A stretch of DNA of 64,000 bases from Sphingopyxis flava (GCF_900168005.1 NZ_FUYP01000003.1:62001-126000); one strand, 5' to 3'; counted from the stretch's first letter, positions 17,735-26,523 are shown. A program made the numbers and translations. The notes: generated by a model not told the origin, from the letters alone.

Positions 17735-17977
17735 TCAGCCCGCCCCCTCATCCGTGGGCGAACCCTCCTGCTTCTGGCGGAAATGAATCCACCCTGCCGC
17801 GCCCGCGAAAATCGCGGCGCAGCCCGTGCCTACGGCGATCGGGTCGAACCCATCGCCGCGCGCGATCGACCAGAAAACCCCACCCCAAAAGCTCAGCACG
17901 GAAAGGATCGAGCAGAGCCGCGCGATGTCGAGACTGACATTGCCCTTGCTGTAGAGCAGGTCTTTGAGGATTTTCAT
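17735..17977 (-). CDS. Candidate holin, two membrane segments, 80 aa
   Basis: 80 residues from the ATG at 17977; the longer frame upstream is Arg-rich shadow. Two hydrophobic segments (about 20-40 and 50-68, the second GCAAIFAGAAGWIHF) are joined by a short polar loop, with a charged tail ending DEGAG. Size, topology and place among endolysin and spanins fit a class II holin. The 140-residue protein upstream of the endolysin is an alternative holin, so which one sets lysis timing is unclear. Confidence 0.6.
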   Translation of the reverse strand: MKILKDLLYSKGNVSLDIARLCSILSVLSFWGGVFWSIARGDGFDPIAVGTGCAAIFAGAAGWIHFRQKQEGSPTDEGAG

Positions 17978-17979
17978 CG

Positions 17980-18288
17980 CTATGCGCCGAGGCCAATGGC
18001 GGAGACAAATTCCCCCTCGCGGATCACGCGCACATCGTGGCGTCCCTGCAGGAAGATCTCGGAATCCGTCGCGCTCGCCGCGTCTTCCTCGCCGATCTCG
18101 ACCGCGCAATCCTCAGTCGCCGAAATGGACACGAGGCAATCGCACGGCGCGGCTGCGCTGCTTGCCGCCGCCTCTGCGGCGACGGTGATGTCATCCCGGG
18201 CGAGAAGCCGGCGCCCGAGGAGTGCGAGCGGCGAGCCGTTGGCCCCGCGGGCTGAGTTGGAATCGTGGAACGTCACGTAAACAGGCAT
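17980..18288 (-). CDS. Hypothetical small protein in the lysis cassette, 102 aa
   Basis: 102 residues from the ATG at 18288, two bases upstream of the holin-like gene. The chain mixes Ala/Asp-rich and hydrophobic parts (PCDCLVSISATEDCAVEIGE) with a beta-type C-terminus (HDVRVIREGEFVSAIGLGA), suggesting a small beta-sandwich. It could be a virion decoration or fibre-associated protein. No family recognised. Confidence 0.55.
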   Translation of the reverse strand: MPVYVTFHDSNSARGANGSPLALLGRRLLARDDITVAAEAAASSAAAPCDCLVSISATEDCAVEIGEEDAASATDSEIFLQGRHDVRVIREGEFVSAIGLGA

Positions 18289-18304
18289 CGACCTTCTCCT
18301 TCGC

Positions 18305-18931
18305 TCAGGCTTCGCTCGTCGAAACCGTGCCGCGGGGCAGCACGGGCAGGTAAATCGCCGACCGCGCGGGCAGCGGAACGCCGGCGGGCCAGCGAATGTC
18401 CGTGACCTCGCCAACCGCGATGTCGACAATGTTCACCATGTTCGACTGGTTTCCACCTAACGCTTTGTAATATCGGCGATCTTCGGTGATACCGACGATA
18501 AAGAAGACGTGGTTTCCGCCGGCGCGCTTCTTGACGCCGATCGCGCCGAGTTGGGCGGGGCAAGCCGTGCCATAGGCGGCAAAGCTCGCAGCGCGCGGAA
18601 ACTCCTTGGGGTAGGTCAGGCCCGCGGCGTTGAGGCTCCATGCGACGAAAAGGCCGCACCAAGGGGTCTCGTCGTCATTGAACCAGGTCGCGCCGAGGCG
18701 GTGCCAGCTTTCGACGATCCATGTGTTGTGCTTCGGCCCGACAATCTCGCGCGTGCCGATCTTGCCGCGAGCAGCGACGATCCATTCCGGGTCGGCCGAT
18801 GGAACGCCCTTCGGCTGGCGAGCGTCCCATAGCGCCGCGATCTGATTGATAAGCGGCACCTCGGGCTGCTTGAGCTTCTTTTCGGGCGCGTGAGGCCGGA
18901 GAATTTCGGCGATCCGGTCGGCGGTGGTCAT
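18305..18931 (-). CDS. Endolysin, TIGR02594/NlpC-P60-type cysteine peptidase
   Basis: 208 residues. The catalytic Cys is in DETPWCGLFVAW (C92), the His in GGNHVFFIVG (H141), with a polar residue in ALGGNQSN (near N161); this order is typical of TIGR02594 CHAP/NlpC-like lysins. There is no signal peptide, so export depends on a holin. It lies between two holin candidates. The substrate should be a peptidoglycan amide bond. The short N-terminal extension (about 1-45) is not recognised. Confidence 0.85.
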   Translation of the reverse strand: MTTADRIAEILRPHAPEKKLKQPEVPLINQIAALWDARQPKGVPSADPEWIVAARGKIGTREIVGPKHNTWIVESWHRLGATWFNDDETPWCGLFVAWSLNAAGLTYPKEFPRAASFAAYGTACPAQLGAIGVKKRAGGNHVFFIVGITEDRRYYKALGGNQSNMVNIVDIAVGEVTDIRWPAGVPLPARSAIYLPVLPRGTVSTSEA

Positions 18932-18932
18932 T

Positions 18933-19355
18933 TCAGCCTCCCCATTTTCCGTTGGTGTTGAGGATCACGGCGACGATGGCGATCAAGCCGACGATCGCGG
19001 GCCAGCTCTTGCGAAACCAATCCCACAGTCCCATCGCGCCCTTGCGCTGGTTTTCGATGGCCTCGAGGGCCGCGAGACGCTTGTCGATCGCGTCGAGGTC
19101 TTCGCGGCATTTCTTGACGTCGCGCTCGATGCTGTTGTTTTCGATGACGGTCAGGCGCTTGTCGATCGAATGAAGCGTGCCGACAATTCCGTCGAGCTTA
19201 CCGTCCTGCTTGTCGCCGCGCTCTGCGAGACGCCCCATCGCTTCCGTGTTCGCTTTGAGGGCCTGCAACAGAAAGCCACGCATCGCATCCTCATCACGAA
19301 CGGGAACAAAGACTTCGGCGCTACCCGCCGCTTGTGGGTCGCTCGCCGAACTCAT
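18933..19355 (-). CDS. Coiled-coil protein with C-terminal membrane anchor, candidate holin
   Basis: 140 residues. A polar N-terminus and a long heptad-like region (about 50-100, KLDGIVGTLHSIDKRLTVIE) precede a C-terminal membrane segment (about 115-135, WPAIVGLIAIVAVILNT) and a short tail. It overlaps the upstream gene (ATGA) and ends one base before the endolysin start. Coiled-coil-plus-C-terminal-anchor proteins next to endolysins are often annotated as holins or lysis accessory proteins. Confidence 0.6.
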   Translation of the reverse strand: MSSASDPQAAGSAEVFVPVRDEDAMRGFLLQALKANTEAMGRLAERGDKQDGKLDGIVGTLHSIDKRLTVIENNSIERDVKKCREDLDAIDKRLAALEAIENQRKGAMGLWDWFRKSWPAIVGLIAIVAVILNTNGKWGG

Positions 19356-19606
19356 GATGTCGTCTCGAACGAATGAGGGATGGTCTCGACGATCTCGTAC
19401 CGCACCGTTGCGCCATCCAGCGGCGCAAGCTCAAACGTCATGCGCCGGGGCTGCGCGTCGCTCTTCGCCACGAGCGTGCCGGTGAAATTGTGCGAGCGCC
19501 AGGCGCGCCAAGGCAAGCCGCCGACCTTCGACGGTTCCGGCATGCTGTCGCTGACCGAAATGACATCGCCAATCGTGAGCGCGTTCCAGGCTTCGGCGAA
19601 GTTCAT
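19352..19606 (-). CDS. Small protein coupled to the tail fibre gene, 84 aa
   Basis: 84 residues from the ATG at 19606, overlapping the fibre stop (ATGA); the much longer frame upstream is Arg-rich antisense to the Gly repeats. The sequence (NFAEAWNALTIGDVISVSD ... RRMTFELAPLDGATVRYEIV) looks like a small beta-rich cytoplasmic domain. Position right after a fibre gene fits a fibre-assembly chaperone or partner, which is inference. Confidence 0.6.
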   Translation of the reverse strand: MNFAEAWNALTIGDVISVSDSMPEPSKVGGLPWRAWRSHNFTGTLVAKSDAQPRRMTFELAPLDGATVRYEIVETIPHSFETTS

Positions 19607-21048
19607 CCCGCCGTCCCCGTCATCGACCCGTTGTTGGTCACGGGTACGGTGAAGCCGTTCTTGCGCACTGCGTAGCCCGCCGCGCCGCCCGACGAGGCAC
19701 CCGCGCTGGCTGCGTTGCCGCCCGCTCCACCGGCCGTCGCGCCAGCGCCGCCGCCCGCACCCCCCGTGCCGCCGCCGGAAATCGTGGCATCGTTGCCGGG
19801 GCTGCCGTCGTTTATATCGCCGATGCCGCCAGCGCCGCCAGCGCCGTTCGGAAAGCCGCCGCCGCCGCCGCCGCCGCCGTTCTTGACCACGAATCCGGTA
19901 GCGAATGATCCCGAACCACCGCCGCCGCCGCCGCCCGCACCCCAAATCCCGCCGCCGGAATCGATGGTAATGTCGATGTCCTCGCGGCAATAGACCGCAT
20001 CGCCGCCCGCGCCAGCAATTCCTCCGCCGCCATCGCCGCCGCGTCCGCCGCCACCATAGATTTTGCCGCCGTTCTGAACCACCAGCGCGAGATTGACGGC
20101 ATAGCTGGTCGACGGCCACGACCCCGTATCGACCCCCTTACCACTCCCCGTGACTCCCTGAATCGTCACGCCGTTCGGGACGTTGAAGGTGATGGTCGCG
20201 TCGGACATGCCGGTGTAACCCGCCGCGTCTGCGATAGTGCGCAGGTTCGCGCCGGCCGCGGAACTGGTGAGGTCGATCGTGGCGGAAAATGCGCTCGGCG
20301 GCGTCGCGGGGGCGCCTTCGCTGCCCGGCGCCGCAACGACGTCCCAATAGGCGTTGGCCTGGCTGGTGCCGCTCGGGGCGTTGCCGGTGCTCGATTCGAC
20401 CGTCAGCATATAGGTGCCGCCGTTGAAGGTGACCGTTTCATAATGATAATAGGTCGTTCCGGCGTCGTAGGGCCCGCGATTAACCGTAGCGTTCAGCCGT
20501 GCCGGGATCGACCATGTGCTGAGCAGCTCGCCCGCGGCGGACTTGGTCGCCACGGTGAACCACAACGCGGCCTCGCCGGTCGGGATCGCGTCGAACCACC
20601 CGGCTGGCGCGGCGAGGATCGGCGTGGCGGGCTGGCTCGACGCGCGCTGAAATTTGATATCACGGTAGTTGCCATCCTCGCCGTCGGTCCCGTCCGACCC
20701 GTTGGTTCCATCGCTGCCGTCCGTGCCGTTAACGCCATCCGCGCCGCGAAACCGGGTCCAGACATAATCGCCCGGGACGGCGCTCTCTTCGTCGGTGGCG
20801 CGGCCATAGGCGAGCCCGATATATTGCCGGTCGCCCGGCTCGCCCGTGGTGAAGTTCGCTGTGCCGTCCGCGCTGTCCGCGAACGCCATCCATGTATAGG
20901 ACGCGAGCGGCGTCCCGGCCACGATCTGGCCGATCAGGATTTGCAGTGCGTCGATCGCGCCCTTGATTTTCGCCGTCTCGGCGTTGACCTGCTCCGCAGT
21001 GGCGCGGGTGAAGGGGGTCAGTTCGGTGCGGTTGTAGAGGCTGCTCAT
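19603..21048 (-). CDS. Tail fibre/spike with collagen-like and Gly-rich regions
   Basis: 481 residues. The N-terminal part probably attaches to the tail. Residues about 105-130 are collagen-like G-x-D repeats (GTDGSDGTNGSDGTDGEDG). A carbohydrate-binding-like middle (about 200-240, with repeated Tyr and Thr) leads into a very Gly-rich C-terminal domain (about 325-470), seen in the DNA as long GCC runs near 19850-19960. This suits an elongated trimeric receptor-binding fibre. It overlaps genes on both sides by four bases. Confidence 0.75.
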   Translation of the reverse strand: MSSLYNRTELTPFTRATAEQVNAETAKIKGAIDALQILIGQIVAGTPLASYTWMAFADSADGTANFTTGEPGDRQYIGLAYGRATDEESAVPGDYVWTRFRGADGVNGTDGSDGTNGSDGTDGEDGNYRDIKFQRASSQPATPILAAPAGWFDAIPTGEAALWFTVATKSAAGELLSTWSIPARLNATVNRGPYDAGTTYYHYETVTFNGGTYMLTVESSTGNAPSGTSQANAYWDVVAAPGSEGAPATPPSAFSATIDLTSSAAGANLRTIADAAGYTGMSDATITFNVPNGVTIQGVTGSGKGVDTGSWPSTSYAVNLALVVQNGGKIYGGGGRGGDGGGGIAGAGGDAVYCREDIDITIDSGGGIWGAGGGGGGGSGSFATGFVVKNGGGGGGGGFPNGAGGAGGIGDINDGSPGNDATISGGGTGGAGGGAGATAGGAGGNAASAGASSGGAAGYAVRKNGFTVPVTNNGSMTGTAG

Positions 21049-23141
21049 CGGCGGAGCTTTCGGCGGCTGTGATAGACGGTGTAGGCTTGCAGGATGTGCG
21101 GGTCTTCGAGCTCGTCGCTGTCGGCCGCGATGATGAAGGAGACGTTCCGTCCGATCCCGTCGACATAAGCCTCGGCGAGCCCCTCGACGGGCGATGACCA
21201 GAAAAATTCGTTCCAGGCCGCAATCGACCAGTCGCCGCCACCGCCCGCGACGAGGAAATCAATTCCGTCGCCCGCGCCCTGCACCGTGAAATCGCGGTTC
21301 CCGGCAATGGGCTGCTGGCCGTCGCCGTAATCGAACTGCGCCGTCACGCCGATGCGAGCGTTCGCCGGTGCCTGCATTTCGAGCACGAGCTTGAAAACGC
21401 GATCATCCTGCAACGGCGCGCCGAGCCCGTTGAAGGGGGTCATCACGAACCCCTTGATCGGCTCTCCGTCCTGCGACGTTCCGGAGTCGATGCGATAGAC
21501 ATAGCCGTCTTCGGCGCCGACGAAGATTCCCTCGGTGCCGTCGTCCAGCTCGGTCGTGACGGCGACATAGGGCTGCATCCCGAGTGCAAAGGGGATGGCC
21601 TCGGGCACCTTTCCGCCCATGTAGACCGAAAGGCCCGTGCCGTCGGACCAGATGAGGCGGTACTGGCTCTTGGTCCGCGAGACATATGAGAGCACGGTTG
21701 TCGCGCCGCTCCGGCGCTTCGAGCGGAAATAGGGCTCGATCAGAAGCGAAAGCGTGCCAGTCTTGAAATTGCCGAACGCCTGCGTCGCGGTGAGGCTGCG
21801 CATGCCGCGCCGGTCGATATAGATGGTCTGCCCGACCCGCTGTGCGGTGTCCGGCTCCGATCCGGCTTCCTCGGTCAGCTCCTCGAGCTGGAACGTATCG
21901 CTGTCGCGTCCGGTGAGGATGCCGATCTTCTGTTGGCCGAACAGCACGACGGCGGTTTCGTTGGCCTGGACAACGTCTGTGACCTCAGTGCCGAAGCCGA
22001 TCTCGCTCGCGTCCTGGACCGCATCCCAAAGCAGGGGTTCGCCAATGCTTGAAATCTGCACCGATCCGCCGCGGAACACGAGGCCAAGGTGCTGCGCAAT
22101 CTCGAACACGCGCACGGGCCGGTCGTCGTCCATCCCGGTGTCAATCGGGGTCAGGACCGTGCCGTCAAACTCGAACGCCGGCCCAACGCCGCTCGCCGCA
22201 TAAATGGCGTAGCGGTCCGCCGACCCGTAGAAATTGTGCCCGATGGTCCGATATTTGCCGCCTGGGGGCAGGGTGACGGGGGCGATAGCGGTGAGCGTTG
22301 CGACCGTATCACCGCCGCGCTTCAACGCCTCGACCTCAAGCGTGCCGGTCAGCAGGGTCGCGATGATGTAGCCAGCCGCGTCGGTGCCCCAATCTCCTTC
22401 ATTCTTGACCAGCCGGTCAACGCGAACCGTCGCGCCCGATGTGCCGCCGGTGAGCGTTTCCCCCTCGACAATCTCTAGCAAGCCCGTGGTGAAGGTGAGG
22501 CGATAGCCAAGAGTGAGCACCGTCCAGCCCGACGCTGTCGCCTTGTAGAGCTTTCCCTGCGTCGCGCCGACGTTGTCTCGGATCGCATAGGTATCTCCGA
22601 AGAGGCTGAACACGCCGCGAACCGGACCTTGCCCCGGAACCTTGTCGATCAGCGCGCGCCGATAGGCTTGCGCCGCCTTCAAATAGGTGGAGCGGGCGGT
22701 TTCCGTCGGAGCGGAATCCTCCGTCGACGGGCCAGCCGCCAGCGCGCGAGCGACGCCAGCGACCCGGATTTCCTCGTTATCGACGAAATCGCCTGAGACG
22801 TTGGTGAGGATCAGCGTTCCAGCGGCCGTGCCGCTGCCCCAGGAGCCGGTGAAATCGACGGGCTCGACGATAACGCGTCCCGTCGCCCCCGACGTGCCGC
22901 CGACTATGTCGGTGCCCGCAGTGATGGCGATCGCGCCGCCGTCGAAGGGCAGGAGCCAATAGGACGCCGTGGAAGGCGAGGGCCTGCCGTCGAAGCGCTC
23001 GTACCCGTCGACCCGCCCGTAGCCTTCGGCCAAGGGCTCATAGTTCATCCCGGCAATGAGGCGCGATGGCGGGACCGCAAGTGCGGCGCTGACCAGGTCG
23101 AGCCCCCCGGCAAATGCGTAAGTGCTGGCGCTCTGCGACAC
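21045..23141 (-). CDS. Tail nozzle/stabilisation protein of podovirus type, 698 aa
   Basis: 698 residues from a GTG. The protein is beta-rich throughout (repeated G-G-T-S-G-A-T segments near 80 and 230, and WD-like stretches), with no membrane segment. It follows the adaptor gene and precedes the fibre, the position of the tail tubular protein B or packaged-DNA stabilisation protein in short-tailed phages. Two similar 'GGTSGAT(G/V)RV' modules may be an internal duplication. Confidence 0.7.
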   Translation of the reverse strand: MSQSASTYAFAGGLDLVSAALAVPPSRLIAGMNYEPLAEGYGRVDGYERFDGRPSPSTASYWLLPFDGGAIAITAGTDIVGGTSGATGRVIVEPVDFTGSWGSGTAAGTLILTNVSGDFVDNEEIRVAGVARALAAGPSTEDSAPTETARSTYLKAAQAYRRALIDKVPGQGPVRGVFSLFGDTYAIRDNVGATQGKLYKATASGWTVLTLGYRLTFTTGLLEIVEGETLTGGTSGATVRVDRLVKNEGDWGTDAAGYIIATLLTGTLEVEALKRGGDTVATLTAIAPVTLPPGGKYRTIGHNFYGSADRYAIYAASGVGPAFEFDGTVLTPIDTGMDDDRPVRVFEIAQHLGLVFRGGSVQISSIGEPLLWDAVQDASEIGFGTEVTDVVQANETAVVLFGQQKIGILTGRDSDTFQLEELTEEAGSEPDTAQRVGQTIYIDRRGMRSLTATQAFGNFKTGTLSLLIEPYFRSKRRSGATTVLSYVSRTKSQYRLIWSDGTGLSVYMGGKVPEAIPFALGMQPYVAVTTELDDGTEGIFVGAEDGYVYRIDSGTSQDGEPIKGFVMTPFNGLGAPLQDDRVFKLVLEMQAPANARIGVTAQFDYGDGQQPIAGNRDFTVQGAGDGIDFLVAGGGGDWSIAAWNEFFWSSPVEGLAEAYVDGIGRNVSFIIAADSDELEDPHILQAYTVYHSRRKLRR

Positions 23142-23144
23142 GGA

Positions 23145-23837
23145 TCATGGCTCCATGTAATCGTCGCGATCGTTCGCGAGCGCACGGAAGCATGCGGCGT
23201 ATTTCGCTTGCGCGTCGGCGAGCGAGAAGGTCGCCTCATCATGTCCCGCAAGGAGCATGAGGGCGCGCCAGACGATGATCATGTGATGCTCGAGGGGGCA
23301 GATCGGCTCGTCGGCGTCGGCCGCGAGTATCTGGGGGCGCAGCCAGTAGGCCGAGCGGAGCTTGTACTCCTTGTCGGGCTTCGGGCCGACGCACAGCTTG
23401 CGATCCGGCGCTACGCTGAAATAGCGGGGCCGGTTCGCATCGTGCGAGCCGAAATCATACTGGCGCGACCAGTCGTCATAGGGGAGCCAGAAGAGTTCGG
23501 ACTCGTCCGCGCGGCCGATCGTGTCGTCATAGATGGAGAAGGGGGAGCGATGGCGCCGATCCGCGCCGCGCTCCCAGCGACCAAAATTCGAGATGGCCGG
23601 CACGAAATCCGCAGGGCCGTATGTGAGTTGGTCAATCGTAAGGTCGAGCGTCGCGGTGCGGCGCATCCACGCCCAATCGGTTCGCTCGCTCTGGATCAGC
23701 CGCCACGCCTCGATGACGTGCTGCACGATCTTTTCCTGCCTGCCGGTGGCACCCACAACCGTCGAGAGGCGGGAGGTCTGACTGACCGTCCCGCTCTCCC
23801 GTTCGGTGTGGTTCACCAGCTCAAGCAGGGTTGCCAT
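23145..23837 (-). CDS. Head-tail adaptor protein (SU10-adaptor-like)
   Basis: 230 residues. A helical N-terminus (TLLELVNHTERESGTVSQ) is followed by a Trp- and Asp-rich body and ends in helices (FSLADAQAKYAACFRAL). Length and order (capsid, small genes, adaptor, nozzle) match the podovirus adaptor that joins portal to tail nozzle. The gene starts 3 bases after the preceding stop. Confidence 0.7.
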   Translation of the reverse strand: MATLLELVNHTERESGTVSQTSRLSTVVGATGRQEKIVQHVIEAWRLIQSERTDWAWMRRTATLDLTIDQLTYGPADFVPAISNFGRWERGADRRHRSPFSIYDDTIGRADESELFWLPYDDWSRQYDFGSHDANRPRYFSVAPDRKLCVGPKPDKEYKLRSAYWLRPQILAADADEPICPLEHHMIIVWRALMLLAGHDEATFSLADAQAKYAACFRALANDRDDYMEP

Positions 23838-23839
23838 GA

Positions 23840-24466
23840 CTAGGCTGCAGCCCGGGCGGGCTCGGGCCCGGCGCGCAACTCGACATTATCCATGCGCTTG
23901 TGCCAGGCGGCGATTTCCTCCTCGCTCGGCAGCGAGAAGACCGAGAAGGGATAGCTCGGCTGCTCCACCCATTCCTTGACCGGCATGTGCGTGATCGGGT
24001 TGATCTCGTCGGTGTCGCGCGCGACCTTTTCGACCGCATCGACCAGCACGAGATAGTGGCGGTACGGGATTTTCACCCGCTTGCCGCGCTGGACCTGCAG
24101 CACGTCGCCGTTGCAGTTGATGTAGCAATCGCGCGAGCGGGTCTTGTCGTTGCTGTTCTGGATTTCGATCTCGACTTTGGGATCGTATCGAAAGTGGCGG
24201 CTCTCCGGACCAGCCGGGAGTCCGCCTTCGCCAGCGGGGGCAACGTCGAGGGCAGGGGCAGAGGTCGCGCCGAGGAGCTTCATAGTCGACGGCAGTTCGA
24301 TCTGTTCGACTTCCTCGCCGAGGACACCCTTGATCTTGGAAATAAGGAAGGCGTTGCTCTGGCCCACCGGCTTGATGCCGTCGATGTTGAGCACGCCTTC
24401 GGCGTAGTAGCGGAGCTGGGCGTTGGTGGCGTCGCCGAGCGCCACCTTGAAGGTGTCGCCGCTCAT
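23840..24466 (-). CDS. Conserved podovirus head/neck protein, 208 aa
   Basis: 208 residues, coupled to the upstream gene by ATGA. The central part (EIEIQNSNDKTRSRDCYINC ... RGKRVKIPYRHYLVLVDAVE) looks like a compact beta domain, and residues about 85-170 are most ordered. Genes of this type often lie between capsid and adaptor in Bcep22-like phages. Specific role unknown; possibly head completion. Confidence 0.58.
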   Translation of the reverse strand: MSGDTFKVALGDATNAQLRYYAEGVLNIDGIKPVGQSNAFLISKIKGVLGEEVEQIELPSTMKLLGATSAPALDVAPAGEGGLPAGPESRHFRYDPKVEIEIQNSNDKTRSRDCYINCNGDVLQVQRGKRVKIPYRHYLVLVDAVEKVARDTDEINPITHMPVKEWVEQPSYPFSVFSLPSEEEIAAWHKRMDNVELRAGPEPARAAA

Positions 24467-24990
24467 GCGCCGTCTCCCGACTGCTCAGCCGCTTTGGCCT
24501 TGCGCTCCGTGATTTCGGCCTCGATCGCCTTGGTGACGCTGGAGCGCGGCTTTTCGCGGTCGATCTCCGCAGCCTTTACCGCAGCGAGTTCCGCGTCGCT
24601 CAAAGCCGCGAGGCGCGCCACGACGTCACCGACGTTGCCGGCGATGACGGCGTCGGCGTCAAAGGCGGGAGCGGAGTTGCCGGAGCCCGGCTCGTTCCCG
24701 CTCCCGCCCGCGCTCGCGTCCGATCCGCCCCCCAGCGTCTCGGCGGGCGCTTCCGGCGCCTCGGACGGTTCGTCGCCGTCCGAGAGAAGGGTTGCGTCAA
24801 AGCCCGCGCCACGCACGACGTCGAAATAGGAGCGGGGCAGGGTGACGGGGGTATTGTAGGGGATGACGACCTGGTCGCCTTCAACCGCAGGCTTGGGAAC
24901 AGTCGTCGTGCCCTCGCCGCGAACGATGAAGGTCACAGCGGGATTTTCCTGCGTGACATGCTTCGCGAGAATGCTGTCGTAGTTCGGCAT
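24463..24990 (-). CDS. Hypothetical head-region protein with disordered middle, 175 aa
   Basis: Starts at the ATG at 24990, preceded by AGGAGA; the track start seven codons upstream has no such site. An N-terminal beta-type domain (PAVTFIVRGEGTTTVPKP ... VTLPRSYFDVVRGAGFD) is followed by an acidic Gly/Ser/Ala linker (about 75-115) and a C-terminal helical region with Lys and Glu. It is the second gene after the capsid gene. Unrecognised. Confidence 0.58.
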   Translation of the reverse strand: MPNYDSILAKHVTQENPAVTFIVRGEGTTTVPKPAVEGDQVVIPYNTPVTLPRSYFDVVRGAGFDATLLSDGDEPSEAPEAPAETLGGGSDASAGGSGNEPGSGNSAPAFDADAVIAGNVGDVVARLAALSDAELAAVKAAEIDREKPRSSVTKAIEAEITERKAKAAEQSGDGA

Positions 24991-25021
24991 GGGGGGTCTC
25001 CTGCACGTCATTCAACGATGG

Positions 25022-25062
25022 CTCGCCCGGGCTTCCGGCGTGCAAAGGAGAGCCCGGGCGAG
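25022..25062 (-). terminator. Strong hairpin after the decoration-like gene
   Basis: Arms CTCGCCCGGGCT and AGCCCGGGCGAG (25022-25033 and 25051-25062) pair perfectly over 12 bp with a 17-base loop. It lies in the gap after the 106-residue gene. No clear T-run follows, so it could instead protect mRNA ends. Confidence 0.55.
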
Positions 25063-25075
25063 GATCGGCGCCGCG

Positions 25076-25396
25076 TCAGTCGACGGCGCGGAAGGCGGCG
25101 TAGCGGAACACCTTGGCCGATTCGGACAGGGCCGAACCGACCGTGAAGCCCGCGGACTTGTCGCCCGCGGTTCCGGTGAACGCGTCGATGCCGTTGCTCG
25201 TGATGAGACTGAGCTGCGTCGAATCGTGGTTCGCGATCGCGAGCGCGTCGGCCGCGCCCATGCCGTTGAACCATTCCCAACGGGCGTCGCCGTCGGTCGC
25301 GTTCCAGACGATCACGAAATCGGGCACCCAGCCCAGCTCGATAGTGATGGCAGCGCCGGTGCCGGTGTAGCTGCCCGCTTTGAAACCATTTGCCAT
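25076..25396 (-). CDS. Putative capsid decoration/head protein, 106 aa
   Basis: 106 residues. The N-terminus (MANGFKAGSYTGTGAAITI) and the rest are beta-rich with Ala and Gly, ending FRYAAFRAVD. It is the first gene after the major capsid gene and is flanked by hairpins on both sides, as usual for highly expressed decoration or auxiliary head proteins. Confidence 0.6.
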   Translation of the reverse strand: MANGFKAGSYTGTGAAITIELGWVPDFVIVWNATDGDARWEWFNGMGAADALAIANHDSTQLSLITSNGIDAFTGTAGDKSAGFTVGSALSESAKVFRYAAFRAVD

Positions 25397-25406
25397 GACA
25401 GGCTCC

Positions 25407-25453
25407 TTTCGGTTCGAGAAACCGAAACGGGGCGGGTCAGAGACGCCGCCCCG
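25407..25453 (-). terminator. Double hairpin after the capsid gene
   Basis: Two perfect 8-bp stems lie back to back: CGGGGCGG/CCGCCCCG (25428-25435, 25446-25453) and TTTCGGTT/AACCGAAA (25407-25414, 25420-25427). On the minus strand the first stem is followed by TTTCGGTTT. Partial termination here could raise capsid mRNA relative to later genes. Confidence 0.65.
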
Positions 25454-25459
25454 TCACGA

Positions 25460-26479
25460 TTAGAGGGCGGTCGCCGCGACCTCGAGGCGCGTCATCCACG
25501 TCTCGTTGAGGCGGACGGCCGCGAACCAGGTCTTCCAGCCGACGTAGCCGCGCTGACCGAGCGGGTCCGACTTGTCGACGGTGTCCGGGTTGATGACGGT
25601 CGGCGTCATCGCCATGTTGCTCTTCATGTCCGGACCCTTGCTGTTCTTGAGCGGGGTCAGGCCGAAGGCGTGCATGCCGAAATAGAGCACCGGGTAGACG
25701 TCGGCGTTGGTGCCGCTGGTCGATTCGACCGAGCTGCCCGCAGTGCCGCCGGCGTCGGCGAAGGCTTCAAGGTCCGGCGACAGGATGTAGCGCACGTCCT
25801 CGACCGAGCCGATTTCATACTCGCTGATGACCTGGCGCTGGCCGTACTCGGCCACCGGGGTGAAGCCCGCGAGACCGCGAATATCGGCCTCGAGGTCGGT
25901 GTGCGCGACACCGATGTAGGCGGCCTCGATCGGCTTGGTGCCGATGTTCACCGACCCGCCGAGGATCTTGGTGAACTTCTTGGCCTTCATCGCCTTCAAG
26001 TAGCGCGTGACCTTGCGCTGCTTGTTGAGGCTGATCGCGGTGTTGACCGCGCCGCGGCTCGAGCCGTTGGCATAGAAGACCGAGGTGCCGCCCTTTACCA
26101 CGCCGTAGATGATCTGCTCGAGCGTGCGGCCCGCGTTCTCGCCGGCCATTTCCGACGCGTCGCGCAGAACAGGGTCTTCCGAGAGGTCGTTGACCTTGTC
26201 GGTGATGACGACGAGGTCGCCATACTGTTCGAGCGTGACCGGCACGTCTTCATAGAGCATCTGCCGCGCATTGGGCGTGACGCCTTCCTGCAGCGGGGTC
26301 GTGGATGCGGTGAACGGAATCGGCCGACGGAACTTGACCGTCTCGGCCTTGTTGCGCGGGATCGGCTTGGTATCGCCGAATTTACCCAGCACGCACACCG
26401 GCTCGGCATGTTCGAGCATGGTGTTGTAGGCGTGGGCCGCGGTGCGCTGCGAAATATCGCCGTAAGCGGTGCGAGTCAT
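25460..26479 (-). CDS. Major capsid protein, N4-gp56 family
   Basis: 339 residues. The sequence fits the N4-gp56 family of HK97-fold capsid proteins: TVKFRRPIPF early, PLQEGVTPNA near 62, a central helical arm (VVITDKVNDLSEDPVLRDAS), and the end WKTWFAAVRLNETWMTRLEV. Length is usual for the family. It is flanked by hairpins and lies between scaffold and decoration-like genes. It forms the icosahedral shell. Confidence 0.92.
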   Translation of the reverse strand: MTRTAYGDISQRTAAHAYNTMLEHAEPVCVLGKFGDTKPIPRNKAETVKFRRPIPFTASTTPLQEGVTPNARQMLYEDVPVTLEQYGDLVVITDKVNDLSEDPVLRDASEMAGENAGRTLEQIIYGVVKGGTSVFYANGSSRGAVNTAISLNKQRKVTRYLKAMKAKKFTKILGGSVNIGTKPIEAAYIGVAHTDLEADIRGLAGFTPVAEYGQRQVISEYEIGSVEDVRYILSPDLEAFADAGGTAGSSVESTSGTNADVYPVLYFGMHAFGLTPLKNSKGPDMKSNMAMTPTVINPDTVDKSDPLGQRGYVGWKTWFAAVRLNETWMTRLEVAATAL

Positions 26480-26495
26480 GGGAAAACCCCCCGTT

Positions 26496-26519
26496 GCCGG
26501 AGGGCTTGCCCGCTCCGGC
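26496..26519 (-). terminator. Hairpin between scaffold and capsid genes
   Basis: GCCGGAG (26496-26502) and CTCCGGC (26513-26519) form a 7-bp stem. On the minus strand it is followed by a G-run and TTTT just before the capsid start. It may attenuate, or it may stabilise the capsid mRNA. Confidence 0.45.
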
Positions 26520-26523
26520 TAAC

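Noticed and set aside
19690-20060. GCC-rich repeated stretch that could be taken for a repeat array
   Set aside because: The repeats are codon runs for the Gly-rich domain of the fibre, with no spacer structure; not CRISPR.
19607-20119. Arg-rich upstream part of the 255-codon ORF (19352-20119)
   Set aside because: It is an out-of-frame reading of the Gly-rich fibre domain. Only the last 84 codons, from the ATG at 19606, are kept as a gene.
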